Source of the DNA: Rugalucina vietnamica
Taxonomy: Eukaryota > Mollusca > Bivalvia > Lucinida > Lucinidae
Assembly (NCBI GenBank): GCA_964017185.1
Contig: OZ024877.1
Span: forward strand, 8,774,201 to 8,838,200
Direction of reading: 5' to 3'
DNA length: 64,000 bases
Part shown: piece after piece, positions 32,244-44,999 of the stretch
Layout of the letters: the number at the start of each line of letters is the position of its first letter
How positions within the stretch are numbered: the first letter of the stretch is position 1
Made by a program: the position numbers and the translations under genes
The notes under the pieces: model-generated
The model's database searches: none
The model's input: the letters and a program-made list of their open reading frames with translations, nothing else
What the model was told of the DNA's origin: nothing

Positions 32244-33531
32244 CAGCATGACTCTCGATATGAGCAAAATATACAGCATCCTATTGTTCTACACATTTCT
32301 AAGCGATGTTTCAACGCTCGATATTGTAATAAATATTTACAAATATTTTCAACTTATACAGAAAAAGCCATCTTGTCGTTTTCCTCAGACAACCTGATGC
32401 ACTTACAAAGCCATAAAACATGCATGTTGTAATAATCTAACCACTCCAATTTGAATTTGTGCACCATATTAGGAATCAGACATTTTATAAAGGCATTTAA
32501 TTTCGACAATTTGGGTCCAAAAGCAATTTAGATGATGTAACGGCGTCTGTGTTTGAAATGATACATTCGCTTTGTCAGATGCATGCAATGTCTTATATGC
32601 TGAATCAACGCCGACAGTAATCATAGTCCATGAAAAAGTACGAAAGTACTCTAATACAGCCTAATAGTTATACCACATTAATTTATATAAAAGTATTTCA
32701 TTTCGACAATTTGGGTCCAAAAGTAATTTAGATGATGTAACGGCGTCTACATGTATGTTTGAAATTATGTGTTTGTTTTGCAAGATTTAGCATTAGCATC
32801 AGCAGTAATAACAAGAATAATGACACTTGTACTCTAACGTAGTGTGATAAATACATGAAGGCATATTCTACGGTTAAACTGCAATAGAAATATGATGCAG
32901 TCCTAATGCAAATTCCTTTCCAGAAGGGGCAATTAGTTTCTTACTCGGGTGAACAACTTCAAAAGTGATGACTATCGAGTGATAACAAACGGACGGATAG
33001 GTATATAATATGTTCGTCTTTAGAGCCTTACGTCTCATGTAAGATAACGCAAATATATATTCGTGGTATTTTACGACGTCAGACTGACATGAAATGCTGC
33101 CTGAATATCTGACCAAACATTTTGCCAAATTACATCTGGGAAGACGTCAAAGAATCTGCCGCTTCAAGCTACGACATATTCCAGCACTGTACCCTAAGAC
33201 CCTTCAGACTAGCCATTACATTTTCTTCTATGAAATATACAACGATTCCTCAAAGCTATGTTTTTTTTCAGTAAAAATATGTTTTCTCATTTTTCCTCAA
33301 AACATTAATTGTGGGTACATGTAAGAACCGTCTCACCGAGGCGGTATCAACCATTATCCTCAATCTGTGTCTTGGACCAAACGAAGGAATTTGCTGCAAG
33401 TGAGGTTTAAGGGGTATACATTTTACGACTATGTTTTTCTGATGTATTGATGTATGTATTCGCTTATCACAATATTATCGATCTATTGATGTAACGCTAT
33501 AATTTTTATTCCGCTTGCAGTCATTGGATGA

Positions 33532-33678
33532 TAAAAAGGTACAAGTAGGCAAAGATCAGGAAAAGGCGCAATCAGAAAAAGATTCCCACTCCAAAAACCG
33601 AGGTGGGAAAAAACAAACTAACAATCAGGTACTTATACCATGAAACATGTCGTAAGCCGAATGAGCAGCTATTTTCCC
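33532..33678 (-). mobile_element. RT-element tail, 147 nt, with empty site in unit 1
   Basis: The last ~147 nt of the tail are inserted between TGGATGAT and AATCGTCGGG. Unit 1 has the uninterrupted form at about 22985-23010. The comparison assigns four or five A (T on the coding strand) to the element, so its true end is GTACCTTTT. Confidence 0.8.
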
Positions 33679-33689
33679 AATATTTTTAA

Positions 33690-33843
33690 AATCGTCGGGA
33701 TTATCGACACGGGTGTTCTTATCATTGCAAATCTTATTGAGAATGACAAACATGAATTCTCTAGGGACATCTATGGACAATGTCTACAACAAATCTTTAT
33801 TTTTATGTCATTGGATAATGCACCTTTACTGATGTTGCGCTAA
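33690..33843 (+). other. Conserved short frame in the duplication (unit 2)
   Basis: Encodes IIDTGVLIIANLIENDKHEF and is the partner of 22985-23150. Its apparent Met start lies in the inserted tail, so the longer frame is a chance fusion. Confidence 0.4.
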
Positions 33844-33850
33844 AGAGTTC

Positions 33851-34136
33851 AGATGTTTTAATTAACGATATCTGTGCGAGGCTCCTTGCATTCGGTTTAA
33901 AACTATAACTTATTTTCTAGCCAATCACTATATCAGATTGAAGAGAAAACAAGTTGTACAAACGAAATGAAATAAGTTCAAAGGTAAGTCTCAATACCAT
34001 GGCATTAATAAGTCTTCAAATAACTGACTACTCAACAGCTAAACATTTAATATGTAATAAAGATCATTCTGGACTTTCTTCAAGTCTAGGCATGATTAAA
34101 TTGATATAAGAAATATACTGAAATATTATTTTCAGT
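33851..34136. other. Non-coding stretch, nothing recognised
   Basis: AT-rich text between the duplication block and the SINE. Confidence 0.4.
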
Positions 34137-34366
34137 TTTACACCCCTTTCAAGATTATTACAGCTCATATGAGACGGGCCAATCAGTAGGTGGGACGAAA
34201 AAGGGGGAGAACTCCGAGAAAAACACTTGACACACCCTCAAGCAGAACTTTGCTTGTCTCACATGTGGCGAGAGCGGGGCTGATCCCACACCAGACACAG
34301 TCGTGAGATGAACGAGTGATTAAGAAACAATGCTCTTAACCGCTCGGCCATGGGGCCGCCAACACT
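34137..34366 (-). mobile_element. tRNA-derived SINE, full length
   Basis: Read on the minus strand it starts GGCGGCCCCATGGCCGAGC, with an A-box-like GGCCGAGCGGTTAAGAGC and a B-box-like GTGTGGGATCAGCCCC, like the head of a tRNA-Ser or tRNA-Leu. A body follows with GTGAGACAAGC and a tail AATCTTGAAAGGGGTGTAAAAC. Related copies are a tail-only piece at 36781-36927 and a head-only piece at 46862-46921. The anticodon stem is not intact, so this is not a functional tRNA gene. Confidence 0.72.
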
Positions 34367-34809
34367 GACATGTGCCAAGCAAATGGAATAATGACTTGCC
34401 TTTCTGAAGGTAGTGTCTTTGAAATCGGTCTGATACATGTCTCACTTAATTGGAATTAGTTGTGCTTTCATCGACAATAATTACTTATTTTTTCGTTTCT
34501 ACCACTTTAAGACCACAGACAGCAAATTATCCTGAAACTAATTCCCACTGAAAATTTTAATTCATAATATTGCAAAACATTTAAACTAGTCAAGGCCACT
34601 GCAAAATGATTTTACATTCAAGTTATGACGAGCTTAATAGATTTTCTTAATATCCTTAAAGAAAGATTTTAAAGACTTAAACATATCTGAACATCAAACG
34701 ACGGTCAATGGAGAAAACAACAAAATATGCAATATTTGACATGGCGACATCTCAGTTTCTATTGTCACGGTGTGCTATAAATACGCTCGTAGATATGTAA
34801 ATTTCCGCT

Positions 34810-35300
34810 GCCACCAATGTGACGTGAGCCGACCATGGCAACAGCTAAACCCCGTCAGTGGACAAGCATGCTCCTCCGCCAAGGGTGGTTTACTGTGCTA
34901 TATATGCGACACTTACTAACTTAACCAACTACCGGGTTGGAAATTTGCATAACTATTTATAGCACACTGTTACACTACTTTCCCCTCCGAGAAGACTTGT
35001 CCCGAGTCTTGGTCACGGAACTACATAGGTAATGCAACTCCGGTCCGGCAATTGTCATCATCCAACCACTGCCACCAAATTTAACGTGTGCCGAACCAAG
35101 CAACATCTAAACCCTGTCAGCGAAAAAGCATGTTCATTCACCAAGGATAATTCACTGTTCTATCTATTTGTTCGTTTGTGTTGAGGCTTAACGTCCCAGT
35201 CAACATTTTTTTTCAGTCATGTGCTACATGTATATATGCGACACTTACTAACTTCACCCGTTACCGAGTTGGGAATTTGCATATTTATTCATAGCACACC
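34810..35300. repeat. Local tandem duplication
   Basis: Unit a (34810-34975) and unit b (35070-35300) share CTGCCACCAA, AGCATG, GCGACACTTACTAACTT, AATTTGCATA and TATAGCACAC-like landmarks in order. Unit b carries an extra ~70 nt near 35165-35235. The 3' part of unit b is also the start of a block shared with 25060 in unit 1. Confidence 0.6.
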
Positions 35301-35905
35301 GTTACACTATTATTAAATTAATATTGTCTAAATGTAAAGATTCCAATGCGGTGAACTAGTGAACTATCACATCTCTTGTTGAATTTTGCATAGTTTGACC
35401 CGAACTTTCTTCGACAAGTGATTTGTTTAAAAGCTGTATCTGTTTTAGCTGACGTCTGTCAGCTGTAATGACAAATTTTAAGATAAGTTTCGTAATCTAA
35501 CTGGATCTGAATTAATGAACTGAGCGTAACATTTTATTGCTTTTATGGGCTTCATTTTCAAATAAATGGTCATTTAGCATGACAAGTCAGTACTTCTTGT
35601 CATGACTTGTGAACGGGGCTTGACTCAACTTGAGTACGTATGTACCGGTTATATTCCCTTGACGTTTAGACTCGCGTCCCAAATTGTGGACAAAACCTTA
35701 ATATTCAAAGTGTCTCCCAAAACACATCCATATGTTTCGACATACCAATTACGGCCATTCATCCTTTACCATGGTTACATTGAACACAAGGGTACGCCTC
35801 CATCTGGAGTAAATGCAGATCTTTGTATAATAATAGACAATATGGCCTATTTGCGAAACCATAATTGAGCATGGTGTGATAATTTGAGCACTCCTATTTG
35901 AATTT

Positions 35906-36100
35906 GTGCACAAGTTTAGAAACAAGACATTTTGTCAAGATTTTAATTTCGAAAAATGGGGTCTAAAAGCAATAAAAGTTGATAAAACGGCGTCTGCGTT
36001 TGAAATTATGCATTTACTTTGTCTGAGGCATGCAATGACTCGTGTTTTATGTTGTAATGCTGAATCAGCAGTGATAGTTATAACTCAGTATTATTCAACG
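35906..36100 (+). other. Conserved short frame in the duplication (unit 2)
   Basis: Matches 25729-25920 (FRNKTFCQDFNFEKWGLKAI). No family is recognised and it may not be coding. Confidence 0.35.
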
Positions 36101-36663
36101 GCTATCAAAGAGGCTTTTGCGTGATCTCTGAGGTCTCACAAGGAGGTTTTACGTGATCATGGCGCTATACTGAAACGTACATCAAATGAGGTTTTTATCT
36201 TCTGGACAAATAATTTGAAGGATTACGTGTTTAACCTTAAAATAATTGTTTAGTTTTGTCAGTGTGTACCTTCAAAATGTAAAATAAAAAAAACCCTTCT
36301 ATTTCTTGCTTACATTTGTCCATAAAGTGTAGCATAGAACAAGTAATACTATTAACGTTACACGAATTGGAAGTGATTTTGTATCGATAGTGTCGATCTA
36401 GTGGTGTGGAGTGCAAATTCTTTGACAGTGCCGGTTGACCGCACGAAGTTTTGTAAACACTTAAAAGGGTCACCTATTCTGCTTTACACATTTTCAAGTA
36501 CAATGTGAAGCACGTGGCCATATATTGTTTACCATCGTAGAGTCACATAATTGAGCAGTCCGATCAACAAATGCAATATCTATGTCGTAGGTTGAACGAC
36601 ACGGTCAAAATATTCAAAGTATTTGCACTATTACGATATTTGTTTTATTTCGTCTGCTGTTAT

Positions 36664-37012
36664 AGCGTGTGTTCGGGGTTCTCCAGTGGTACCATAGGTT
36701 GGTAACATTTGTACCATTGGTGCCAATTTAATTACCAATGGTACCATTGGTGAAGAAATTGGTGCAAATGGTATTTTTTTTAATTCAGTTTTACGTCCCT
36801 TTCAAGATTTTTTCAGCTCATATGAGACGGGCCAATCAGTAGGTGGGGCGAAAAAGGGAGAACTCCGAGAAAAACCAACTGACACACCCGCAAGCAGAAC
36901 TTGGCTTGTCTCACATGTGGCAAGGCAAATGGTAAAAAGTGTAATTTCATCGGTACCAATGGTATAAATGTTACCAACCAATGGTACCATTGGGAGAACC
37001 CGAAACACACGC
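36664..37012. mobile_element. 349-bp foldback element carrying a SINE tail
   Basis: The ends AGCGTGTGTTCGGGGTTCTC and their complement frame inverted repeats built on ACCATTGGTACC. Unit 1 shows the empty site near 27435 (CTGTTATTGAA). Inside, 36781-36927 is the 3' part of the SINE at 34137-34366, so a SINE fragment was inserted in or captured by the foldback. Confidence 0.78.
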
Positions 37013-37519
37013 ATTGAATGGTAAAATCGGTGTGATCAACGACACGCATATGCTTATCATTGTAAATCGTATTGAGAACGACAAACATAATTTCTCTTGG
37101 GATGTCTATGGGCAATTTCTAGATGAATCTTATCTATTTTGATGTCATTTGACAATACAGCAGTACTATTGTTGCAATATACGGCATCTTCATTTGCATA
37201 TCTATCTTATGTAAAATAAATCATTGTAACAATAATACTGACAATCAGAAAGTAGTGATAGCAGTGTTTTTACAACCTTAAAGGAACACAATGCTGCTTT
37301 CGTTGTCTTATCATCTCTTTAGCTGTCTTATCTATCTTCTATCTTCGAATACTGTCTACGCCCTCACGAGCATTTTGGCAGGCACTGCGCGTCAGGGTTA
37401 TGAAAAGAACAAAGCAAAAGTATGATACTGAGTCTGTGTCAAGATGATAGGTTAAAATCAAGATGGATGATGAACGACAGATAAAAACAACTGTCTAGGA
37501 TTGATCGGCACATCACATT

Positions 37520-39070
37520 TTAGACAGTACAAAATTAATGAGCCTCAGGATTAATGGGTCTAAAAGTTTAAAAACAGGATAAAACATGCAGTGAACTGAC
37601 TGTCTCTAGGGCTTGGGGTGCTGCAGCTCTCCAACTTCTACATTAAAGACCTCAAGACTTGGAGAAATTGCAAGACTGGCTGGGAAGGCATTCCACTGGA
37701 CAACTGCTAGTGGAAAAAAGTAGTATTTATAGTAATCTTTGCCAGTATGGATTTGGGGGAATGTCATGGAGTGGCAATATCTGGAAATCTGGTATGCGGG
37801 CTTTATATAGTCGGTGAGTGGCACAGCCTCAAGGCCATTGACAATTTAGTAGAAGAGGCAGAGCCGGGCTACAGACCGTCTCTGATCAAGTGTTTGCCAG
37901 CCCAACTGAGCCATCAATGATGTAACACTAGTTGTACTAGCATAGTCATTTAGGGTTCTCCGGGCTGCCCGTCTTTGAACCATTTCCAGCTTGCCTCTGT
38001 TTTCTTTGGTATTGGGGTCCCATGCTGATGAAGCATATTCCAGCTGGGGTCGGACCAGGGACTAGTATGCTGCTTCTCGGATTTGAGGGGACTTAGTTTT
38101 GATGTTTCGTCTTATACACCCGAGAGGCCTGTTAGCGTTTGAAGTGATCTTGTTCACATGAGTGTTCCAACTCAGGTTACTGGAGATATCAAAACCCAAG
38201 TACCTGGCGCTGCTGATAGCCTCTAGGACCTGTCTATGCAGTATGTTTTGTGTCTGAAAGGTGTCCTAGAGGCCGTCACTATAATCACCTGGCACATGGA
38301 AGGGTTAAATTCCATATCCCATCTTGCCTCCTATGTCTGGAGTCTGTCAAGGTCCTTCTGTAGAGTGTCACTGTCACTTTTACTGACTAAAGTCAGGTAG
38401 ATGGCAGTGTCATCAGCAAAGAAACTCACCTGTAAGACAATGTCTTGGGGAAGGTCAATGATGTAGGTCAGGAAAAGAATAGGTCCAAGCGCTGAGCCTT
38501 GGGGGACTCCAGGTGTGACTGTGACTGAATCAGATTCCTCGCCCTCAACAACAACCTTCTGCTGGCGATTACTTAGGAAGGCTCTGATCCAGCGCAGAGT
38601 GGCATTTCTTATTCCATATGATTGCAGCTTCAAAAGTAACTTTGAGTGGTTGATCTAATCAAAAGCCTCAAGTATAAAGGATACAATGTAAGATCTGTTT
38701 GCTTTCTTTGGCTTGTCTTGCGAGCAAGGTCCTCAATGATTGAAATTAACTGGGTCTCACAGAACGTCGCTCCCTGAAATCGTGTTGTAGGTCGTACATC
38801 AGTCCGTTGGTGTCTAGGTGTTTAACTACATTTGATGTAATAATGTGTTCAATTACCTTACACAAGATAAATGTAAGGGAGATGGGTCGACTGATTTTTC
38901 AACATTTTTGATTATGGGCGAGACAATGGCTGAGTTCCATATAAGTGACACAGCACCGGATTCAAGCGAGCGTTCAAGACGAACTTTAAGAATAGTGGCG
39001 AGTTCTACTCTTAGTTCTTTTAGAACGACAGGTTTGATTCTGTCGGGTCCTGCTGCCTTTTTAGGTTTCA
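37520..39070 (-). pseudogene. CR1/Jockey-like non-LTR reverse transcriptase, degraded
   Basis: Minus-strand order: KAAGPDRIKPVVLKEL near 39050 (RT motif 1 region), the clean stretch 38633-38331 with IRAFLSNRQQKVVVEG, the catalytic-neighbour motif TPGVPQGSALGPILFLTYI and the FFADDTAIYLT box (AD-D catalytic pair), then a C-terminal region with several stops and shifts to about 37520. This is the palm of a CR1/Jockey-type non-LTR RT. The endonuclease and ORF1 are absent. Many stops make it an inactive pseudogene. It lies in unit 2 and has no counterpart in unit 1. Confidence 0.8.
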
Positions 39071-39177
39071 GGTTCGATCGTTGCCTACTTGCACCTTCTT
39101 GAGAAGGTTTTTATACCTGCTTCAGAGATAGTGACCAATTTTACAACTGCGATAAATGTAAAAATAAGATGCATTGC

Positions 39178-39562
39178 CTAGTTAGAGATTCACCACGAGG
39201 ACCGAACAACTAACTAAATGTTATGAACTACTGCGGAAGCTGAGGGTGAGTTTATGGCCATGTAAAATCGATTTAAGCTCGCCAGTAATTTTATATTTCT
39301 GATCGTTCCAAGGCGATACTTATGTGGTGGTTCTTTTTGTTTTATGTCTTGGTGTTGAATGTTTGTGCTGTTAAAACTTTTTGTGTGTTTTCATATTTTA
39401 GTTAAGTTTGGGTGGCTGAGTGGCAATGGCTACCCATTCGGTTAACAATATGTTTTCTTAGTATAAGAACCTGATTGTTAATTCATTTTTCCCATCTCGG
39501 ATTTTTGGAGTGGGAATTTCTTTCTGATTGCGCCATTTCCTGATCGTTTCTTACTTTTACTT
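39178..39562 (+). mobile_element. RT-element tail, diverged 385-nt copy
   Basis: Matches the R1/R2 tail from TTAGAGATTCACCACGAGG to the hairpin and TTACTTTTACTTT. It is more diverged than R1 and R2. A 30-nt terminal piece also occurs at 39070-39101. Confidence 0.7.
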
Positions 39563-40344
39563 TCAAACGCTTTAATTTGAACTTCCGCAACATTTAATAA
39601 ACTTGACGATTCCATTCAATTTTGTATCCGCCAAATAACACCAAGGAACCATGGAATAATGTAATATGAATAATTACATGGAATGCTACTGGGAGAGCAA
39701 TTATTAACACAACCGTGAAATAGAAATTACAGCTCGCAATATAAATGCATGTATTCAACTTCAAAATTACTGATTTTTACATGTAATAACTTTTTCTGCG
39801 AACATTGGCGTGCACTATAACAACCTTATCTGGTGAACCAATAAAGTCTTGTGAACACATAATGAGTCGTATGATTTTAGAAGAAATGATCACATCCTAT
39901 AATCTAGTAACAGAATGCATTTCCAAAATGCAGATCTTAATGCTGAGTCCCCGTTTTGGTTTTAGACGAACACAAAAATAATATATGCTGATAAATTTAC
40001 TCTAAACTAAATGCTTGAAACGGGAAATGACAGATGCTGTCTAGAAAATAGGTTAACGCTAATTTTCCGGAAGCCATACATATATTTAAAAGCCCCAGCG
40101 ATATGACATGTCATTTAACTGTAGTCGATTTTAGATCAGATCAAACCTGATTTAGACCGCTAATTTTTAGAGCGCGGCTGCATAGCAGAGCTGTAGTGTT
40201 ATGTCTATGCTCGATGTGATTCACTCTTAGCATGTCCGCTAACATATTTGTTGATGCAAGAGTAACTCGAACAAATCAGATCATGTTTATCGAGCCCAGT
40301 ATATCCGTAGGGGAACGTGCGCATCTTGTTCATTTCATGGTCAG

Positions 40345-40890
40345 AATCAGAATCAGAATAGTTTACTGGTGAAACGTCAAACTGACAATACTACACCAGG
40401 GGGGATGGGGCTTGACCGGAGGGGATTAGTCCCGAGCTCTCACAAGAGAAGTAAATTTAGACACACAATCATCTGACAATTCAGCAGAGGAGATCAAAGA
40501 ATCAGGGAGTTCATTCCAATCTCTAATGGTCTGGGGGAAGAAACTGTGTAAATAGGCATTTGTACTTGCTGAAGGTATCTGAAATGCCAAGGAGTGTTGA
40601 TTCCTACAACGCCTATTTTTGGGGACAAGGTCATCCGTGGGTATTTTTGCTCTCCCTTTTAGACCTTTGTAAAGTAATATAATTCTATTATCCTTCCTTC
40701 TTTTCTGCAGGGATTCCCATTTTAGTTTTTTAAGGATGCCAGTCATACTACCTTTTTCATATGTATAGTTCCTAGTTACAAACCTAGCCGCACGCTTTTG
40801 CACCTTCTCCAAATCATCTATCAAACCTTCATAATGGTTGTGCCGGGTCAGACGAATCATGTCTCCAAGGTGTCCGATCATGGCTTATAT
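40345..40890 (-). pseudogene. Non-LTR reverse transcriptase C-terminal fragment
   Basis: The 151-residue minus-strand frame has the typical post-palm pattern of Jockey/CR1-type elements: LEKVQKRAARFVTRNYTYE, KLKWESLQKRRKDNRIILLY, SFFPQTIRDWNELPDSLI, ending near 40426. It is followed on the coding strand by a TTCTGA microsatellite-like tail (about 40345-40362). The RT palm is missing (5' truncation). Its family differs from the fragment at 37.5-39.1 kb in the text of the shared region. Confidence 0.8.
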
Positions 40891-41404
40891 CTTCGTCAGT
40901 CTATCTTTACTATTACAAAAGAATATGCCGAATTGAGGAAGAAAAATAAACTGTACTTTAAAGTGTCAGTTACAGTTCTCAGACAACAACATGAGAGTGA
41001 CGTCAGAGAGTTACCGTTAGATATCTGAATGGTATGTCTGTTCCTATAGGTCAAATGTATTTATTTCATTCGAATTTCTATCGGTATACCTGTGACGTCA
41101 CTCTCATGATGATTGCTGAGCACAGTACAAGATAATGGGCCGTCATTGCCGTCTGTTCAAAATAGAATGATAACTGACTGGAGTTGTCAAAATTGCAAAA
41201 TCTTAGTTAACGAGCATTGACATTCACCTAGAAACGACATAAAAGAATAGCAATTTAGCGAAATTTAACATCCAGTTTGCAACATTATCATGATATTGTA
41301 ATTGACTTTTATATTTATCAGAATTTCCATTGAATGTTACTAGTCTTAATTACTTCTCGCACATCTACATAGCGTATTGCATTTACAGTTTGAAATTAAT
41401 TGTA
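40891..41404. other. Non-coding stretch, nothing recognised
   Basis: Contains short inverted text around GACGTCA but no gene or repeat that I can name. Confidence 0.4.
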
Positions 41405-41854
41405 GTTGTGAACAAACGAATGTTGGTTGAATCGGCTTCAAAAGTGATTATAGACATAAATATAAGAATTATATTGCCTGATACAAAAGCCGTGATCTTC
41501 GGAATAATGCGTTCCTATCTAAATGTGAGACGGTTAAATGAATTACTTGAGTTTCTAGGGCATCGCATCACATAAAGTTTTATTAATGCTAATTCCGTTG
41601 CACATTTTCCAGCAGACAAAAGCAATTTATGAGAAATAAAATAGAGAAATTATAGATCTATTATTTAGGTAATCAGACGAGTTTTATGGACTTTTTACTT
41701 TTCTCTTAGCATCATTCCGCTTTGCAAAGCAAATGCATGATTCGATGTCGCTAATAGATTGTTTCAAGGTAACTACTTGTACTTATTTCAAGGGATCTAT
41801 TATCATTTCTATCATAGGTATTTCGATGTGGGTGTTATATGTAGCAGCGGTACG

Positions 41855-42263
41855 TGGACAATGCGGACCTTGGCTAATTCCGACCTGATTCGGACCTCGG
41901 CTGTGGACAATTCGGACCTTGGCTAATTCGGACCTTGGCTAATTCTGACCTCGACCACTGGTCAATGCGGACACCGGAAAATTGAGGTACGAATTGACCA
42001 ATATTTTTTTTTAAAAATGGGGTCCGAATTAGCCAAGGTCCGAATCGGTCCAACAGCATATACTTGAATCGATTCAATGTCGAAACTGGCCAAACTGGAA
42101 GCATTATCTGTATGTTTGACTCATTGATAAACATACAACTGTAAACTTATGATATTTTAGACAACTTTACAAACACTTACGTTCTAAATAGAGCATTCTA
42201 CCATATACATGTAAGACGCTTATGACCCACCAACACTGACGCGTTGTTTTTAAACAACAACAA

Positions 42264-42320
<57 letters not shown>

Positions 42321-42901
42321 TAACGATGAATAGAATTATTCAAATAATCATGTATTTCTATAAGTTTCATAAGCTCAAAGTTTAGTTATAATTTTTATAT
42401 TTTTATCAATTGGGCGTGTTTTTAAGATCATATTTGCAAAGTTTTATCTAAAATGACATACGCATGCATATATAGTGTATATAGATTATGCATTGTCAGT
42501 GTATCTCTTAAGTATTAACTTGGGAGTTTTTTTTTGAGATATGTGTGTATATGTTTTATTCAAAGATAATTATATCAATTATGCTTAAATTATTTTTTGT
42601 GTAATCAATGTGTCTTCTAGTGGGATATGTTTATAACAAATACGTTTTAAGGTCCGAATTGACCAATGAAAAAGGTCCTAGTAATTGACCAATGAATAAG
42701 GTCCGAAATGACCAATAGAAAAAGTCCGAATTGACCAAAGATTTTTTTCTTATTGAGGTCCGAATTGACCAATAAATAAAGGTACGAATTGGCCAGTGTT
42801 CGGGGTCCGAATTGACCAGTGGTCGAGGTCGAATTGACTAGGGCCGAATTTTTAGGGTCCGAATAGTCTGGGGCCGAATTAGCCAAGGTCCGAATTGTCC
42901 A
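41855..42901. mobile_element. 1.05-kb foldback element with GGTCCGAATTGACC repeats
   Basis: The termini TGGACAAT.CGGACCTTGGC and their inverse frame clusters of GGTCCGAATTGACCAA-type repeats on both sides of an AT-rich centre with a long poly-A (42265-42318). Unit 1 shows uninterrupted sequence near 29590. There is no coding content. Confidence 0.75.
42265..42318. repeat. Poly-A tract
   Basis: About 54 nearly uninterrupted A after a short CAA repeat, inside the foldback element. Confidence 0.95.
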
Positions 42902-43002
42902 TAATTCGTTGCAGCTATTTTGGGTCATTTATTGTCGAAATCCACCTAGAAGTGTTGTTTCTTGCAGCCATGGTTGTTAGCCAGTTCGAGGATCATAGAA
43001 TG

Positions 43003-43290
43003 GTGAACAAGTAAGCAGTGATCAGGAAATGGCGCAATCAGAAAGAAACTCTCGAAATAAAAAATCGAGATGGGGAAAACTAAGTTGACGCAAAGATCAG
43101 GCAAGATAATTAAGCCGAGTGAACAGCTATTTCCTAATGTGTGACCACTCAGTTACACGAAGGTAACTAAATTAAGAAACCACATTCCAAACAACACAAA
43201 AATTAAACACCATTGCATGAAACAATTCGAACCATAATATATTTATCGCCATGTAACGATCAGTAATCTAGAACTACTGGGGGCTTATCG
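43003..43290 (-). mobile_element. RT-element tail, diverged minus-strand copy
   Basis: The minus strand matches the tail from CTGATCGTTACATGG to the terminal region (ATTTCCTGATCACTGC). The hairpin is degraded. It lies just outside the 5-kb element. Confidence 0.6.
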
Positions 43291-44623
43291 GATAGACAAG
43301 TAAAAATATATCCAGATTCCGACGTCCGCCTGTCTTCAACATTTTCAAATGACTTTTCCGCCGTTACCATCACTACTGCACACATCCCCATTAAAAGTCA
43401 CTTAAAAAGGCATTAAAAAAAACCCATTAAATTTAACAGCATTTTCAAAGATTCTCCCCATGAAAATCTTGTTAAAAGAGCATTAAAATACCCCATTAAA
43501 ATGCTATACATTAAGAGTCATTAAAATAGCATCAAAATGCCATTAGGTTAACAGCATTGTTAAATTGCCATTACTTTTATGACCATTAAAATCTGTTAAA
43601 TTCATGCCTTAAAAATCACTCCAATTAAAGTAAAGGCACCTTTAAAATATTTAATGGTAGCCATCAGCATTAAAAACTTCTTAAAAGACTCTTAATGTAT
43701 AGCATTTTAATGGGGCCGTTAATTTTTCACAGGTCATTTTAAAAGCAAATTAAACACACTTAAACTCATATTTTAATGACAAAATAATGAGCCTTAAATA
43801 TCCATTAAATATCATCCATTAAAATTTATGCCAATTTAATGGTGCTGTTACTTTTTCAGGAGACACATTTTAAAGGTATTTTCATTACAATTAAAATGCT
43901 GTTAATTTGTTAATTTAAAGACCATTAATTAACCCTTAATATTTTAATGGCCCCCATTAAAATGCTATACATTAAGAGCCTTTTAATGATATTTTAAAGA
44001 CACTGTATTTAATGGCCACCTTAAGTTAATGGTAGAACTTGATTTTGTATGCCATTAATTTGACAGCATAAGTGCCCATTAATTTGACAGCATAAGCGCC
44101 CATTAATTTTCAATGAGCAACACCATTTATACTTTAATGGTAAATGACCACCTTAAGTTAATGGTAGAACTTGATTTCTGTATGCCATTAATTTGATGGC
44201 ACAAAGATCCCATAAATTTTTGATGAACAATACCATTTTTACTTAAATGGTAAACATTTATTTTGTATCCATTAACTTAACAGGTAATCAAGCCTTTTAA
44301 CTTAATGGTTATTTAATTGCTGGCTCATTTTGTTAATGGTGATTTGGTATGCCCTTGATTTGACAGCAAACAGCGCCTATTAACTGAATGATGAACTATA
44401 CCATTAACAAGTTAATGGCTTCGTTCAGTTTTAATGGTGTTATTTGACTTCTTATATTAACTGAGTAACATTTTTTGTTTACCATCAATTCAACAGCAAA
44501 TGGTACCCATTGACTTTTGCATGAATGGCCGAGTAAGACTTATGCTTAGGTTACATTTGGCTTGCGATTAGCTTACGATGCCCGTACAGCGCCCGTAGAA
44601 ATGTTACAGAATACAGGAATAGT

Positions 44624-44945
44624 GTCCGTGGCCTTGTCCTCAAGGTTACTGAGGTGGGTCGGGATGGTACAGCATAAAATTTCAAACCAAAATGTTACAC
44701 AGACATCGTATAGATCCATCCACAAGTTCAAGAGATATAGACTTCTATTCTAAAAACTTTAACCAAAAACTTGAACATAAAATTTCTAAGTCTGTGGCCT
44801 TGACCGCAAGGTCAGGATGGTGCAGTATAAAACTTCAGACCAATATCAAGACTAACAATAGGCAAATTATAAACAAAATCCATCCACATGTTCGAGAGAT
44901 GCAGACTTCTCAAAACTTTAACCAAAAACTTTAGCATTTGAGCAA
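44624..44945. repeat. Two-unit tandem duplication
   Basis: Units of about 150 nt share GTGGCCTTG..C.CAAGGT, GGATGGT.CAG.ATAAAA, CATCCACA and ACTTTAACCAAAAACTT. The start of unit 1 also contains GGTGGGTCGG text. No gene is seen. Confidence 0.6.
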
Positions 44946-44999
44946 TGCGGGCGCCAACGCCGGGTGAGAGCAATAACTGTTCCTGTACTTTCGTACAGC

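Noticed and set aside
34300..34366. Possible tRNA-Ser or tRNA-Leu gene on the minus strand
   Set aside because: The head continues into a SINE body, and related head-only and tail-only copies exist in the window.
43371..44460. CRISPR-like array of short repeats
   Set aside because: CATTAAAA words are irregularly spaced, lack unique spacers of fixed length and have no cas genes nearby; the texture is eukaryotic.
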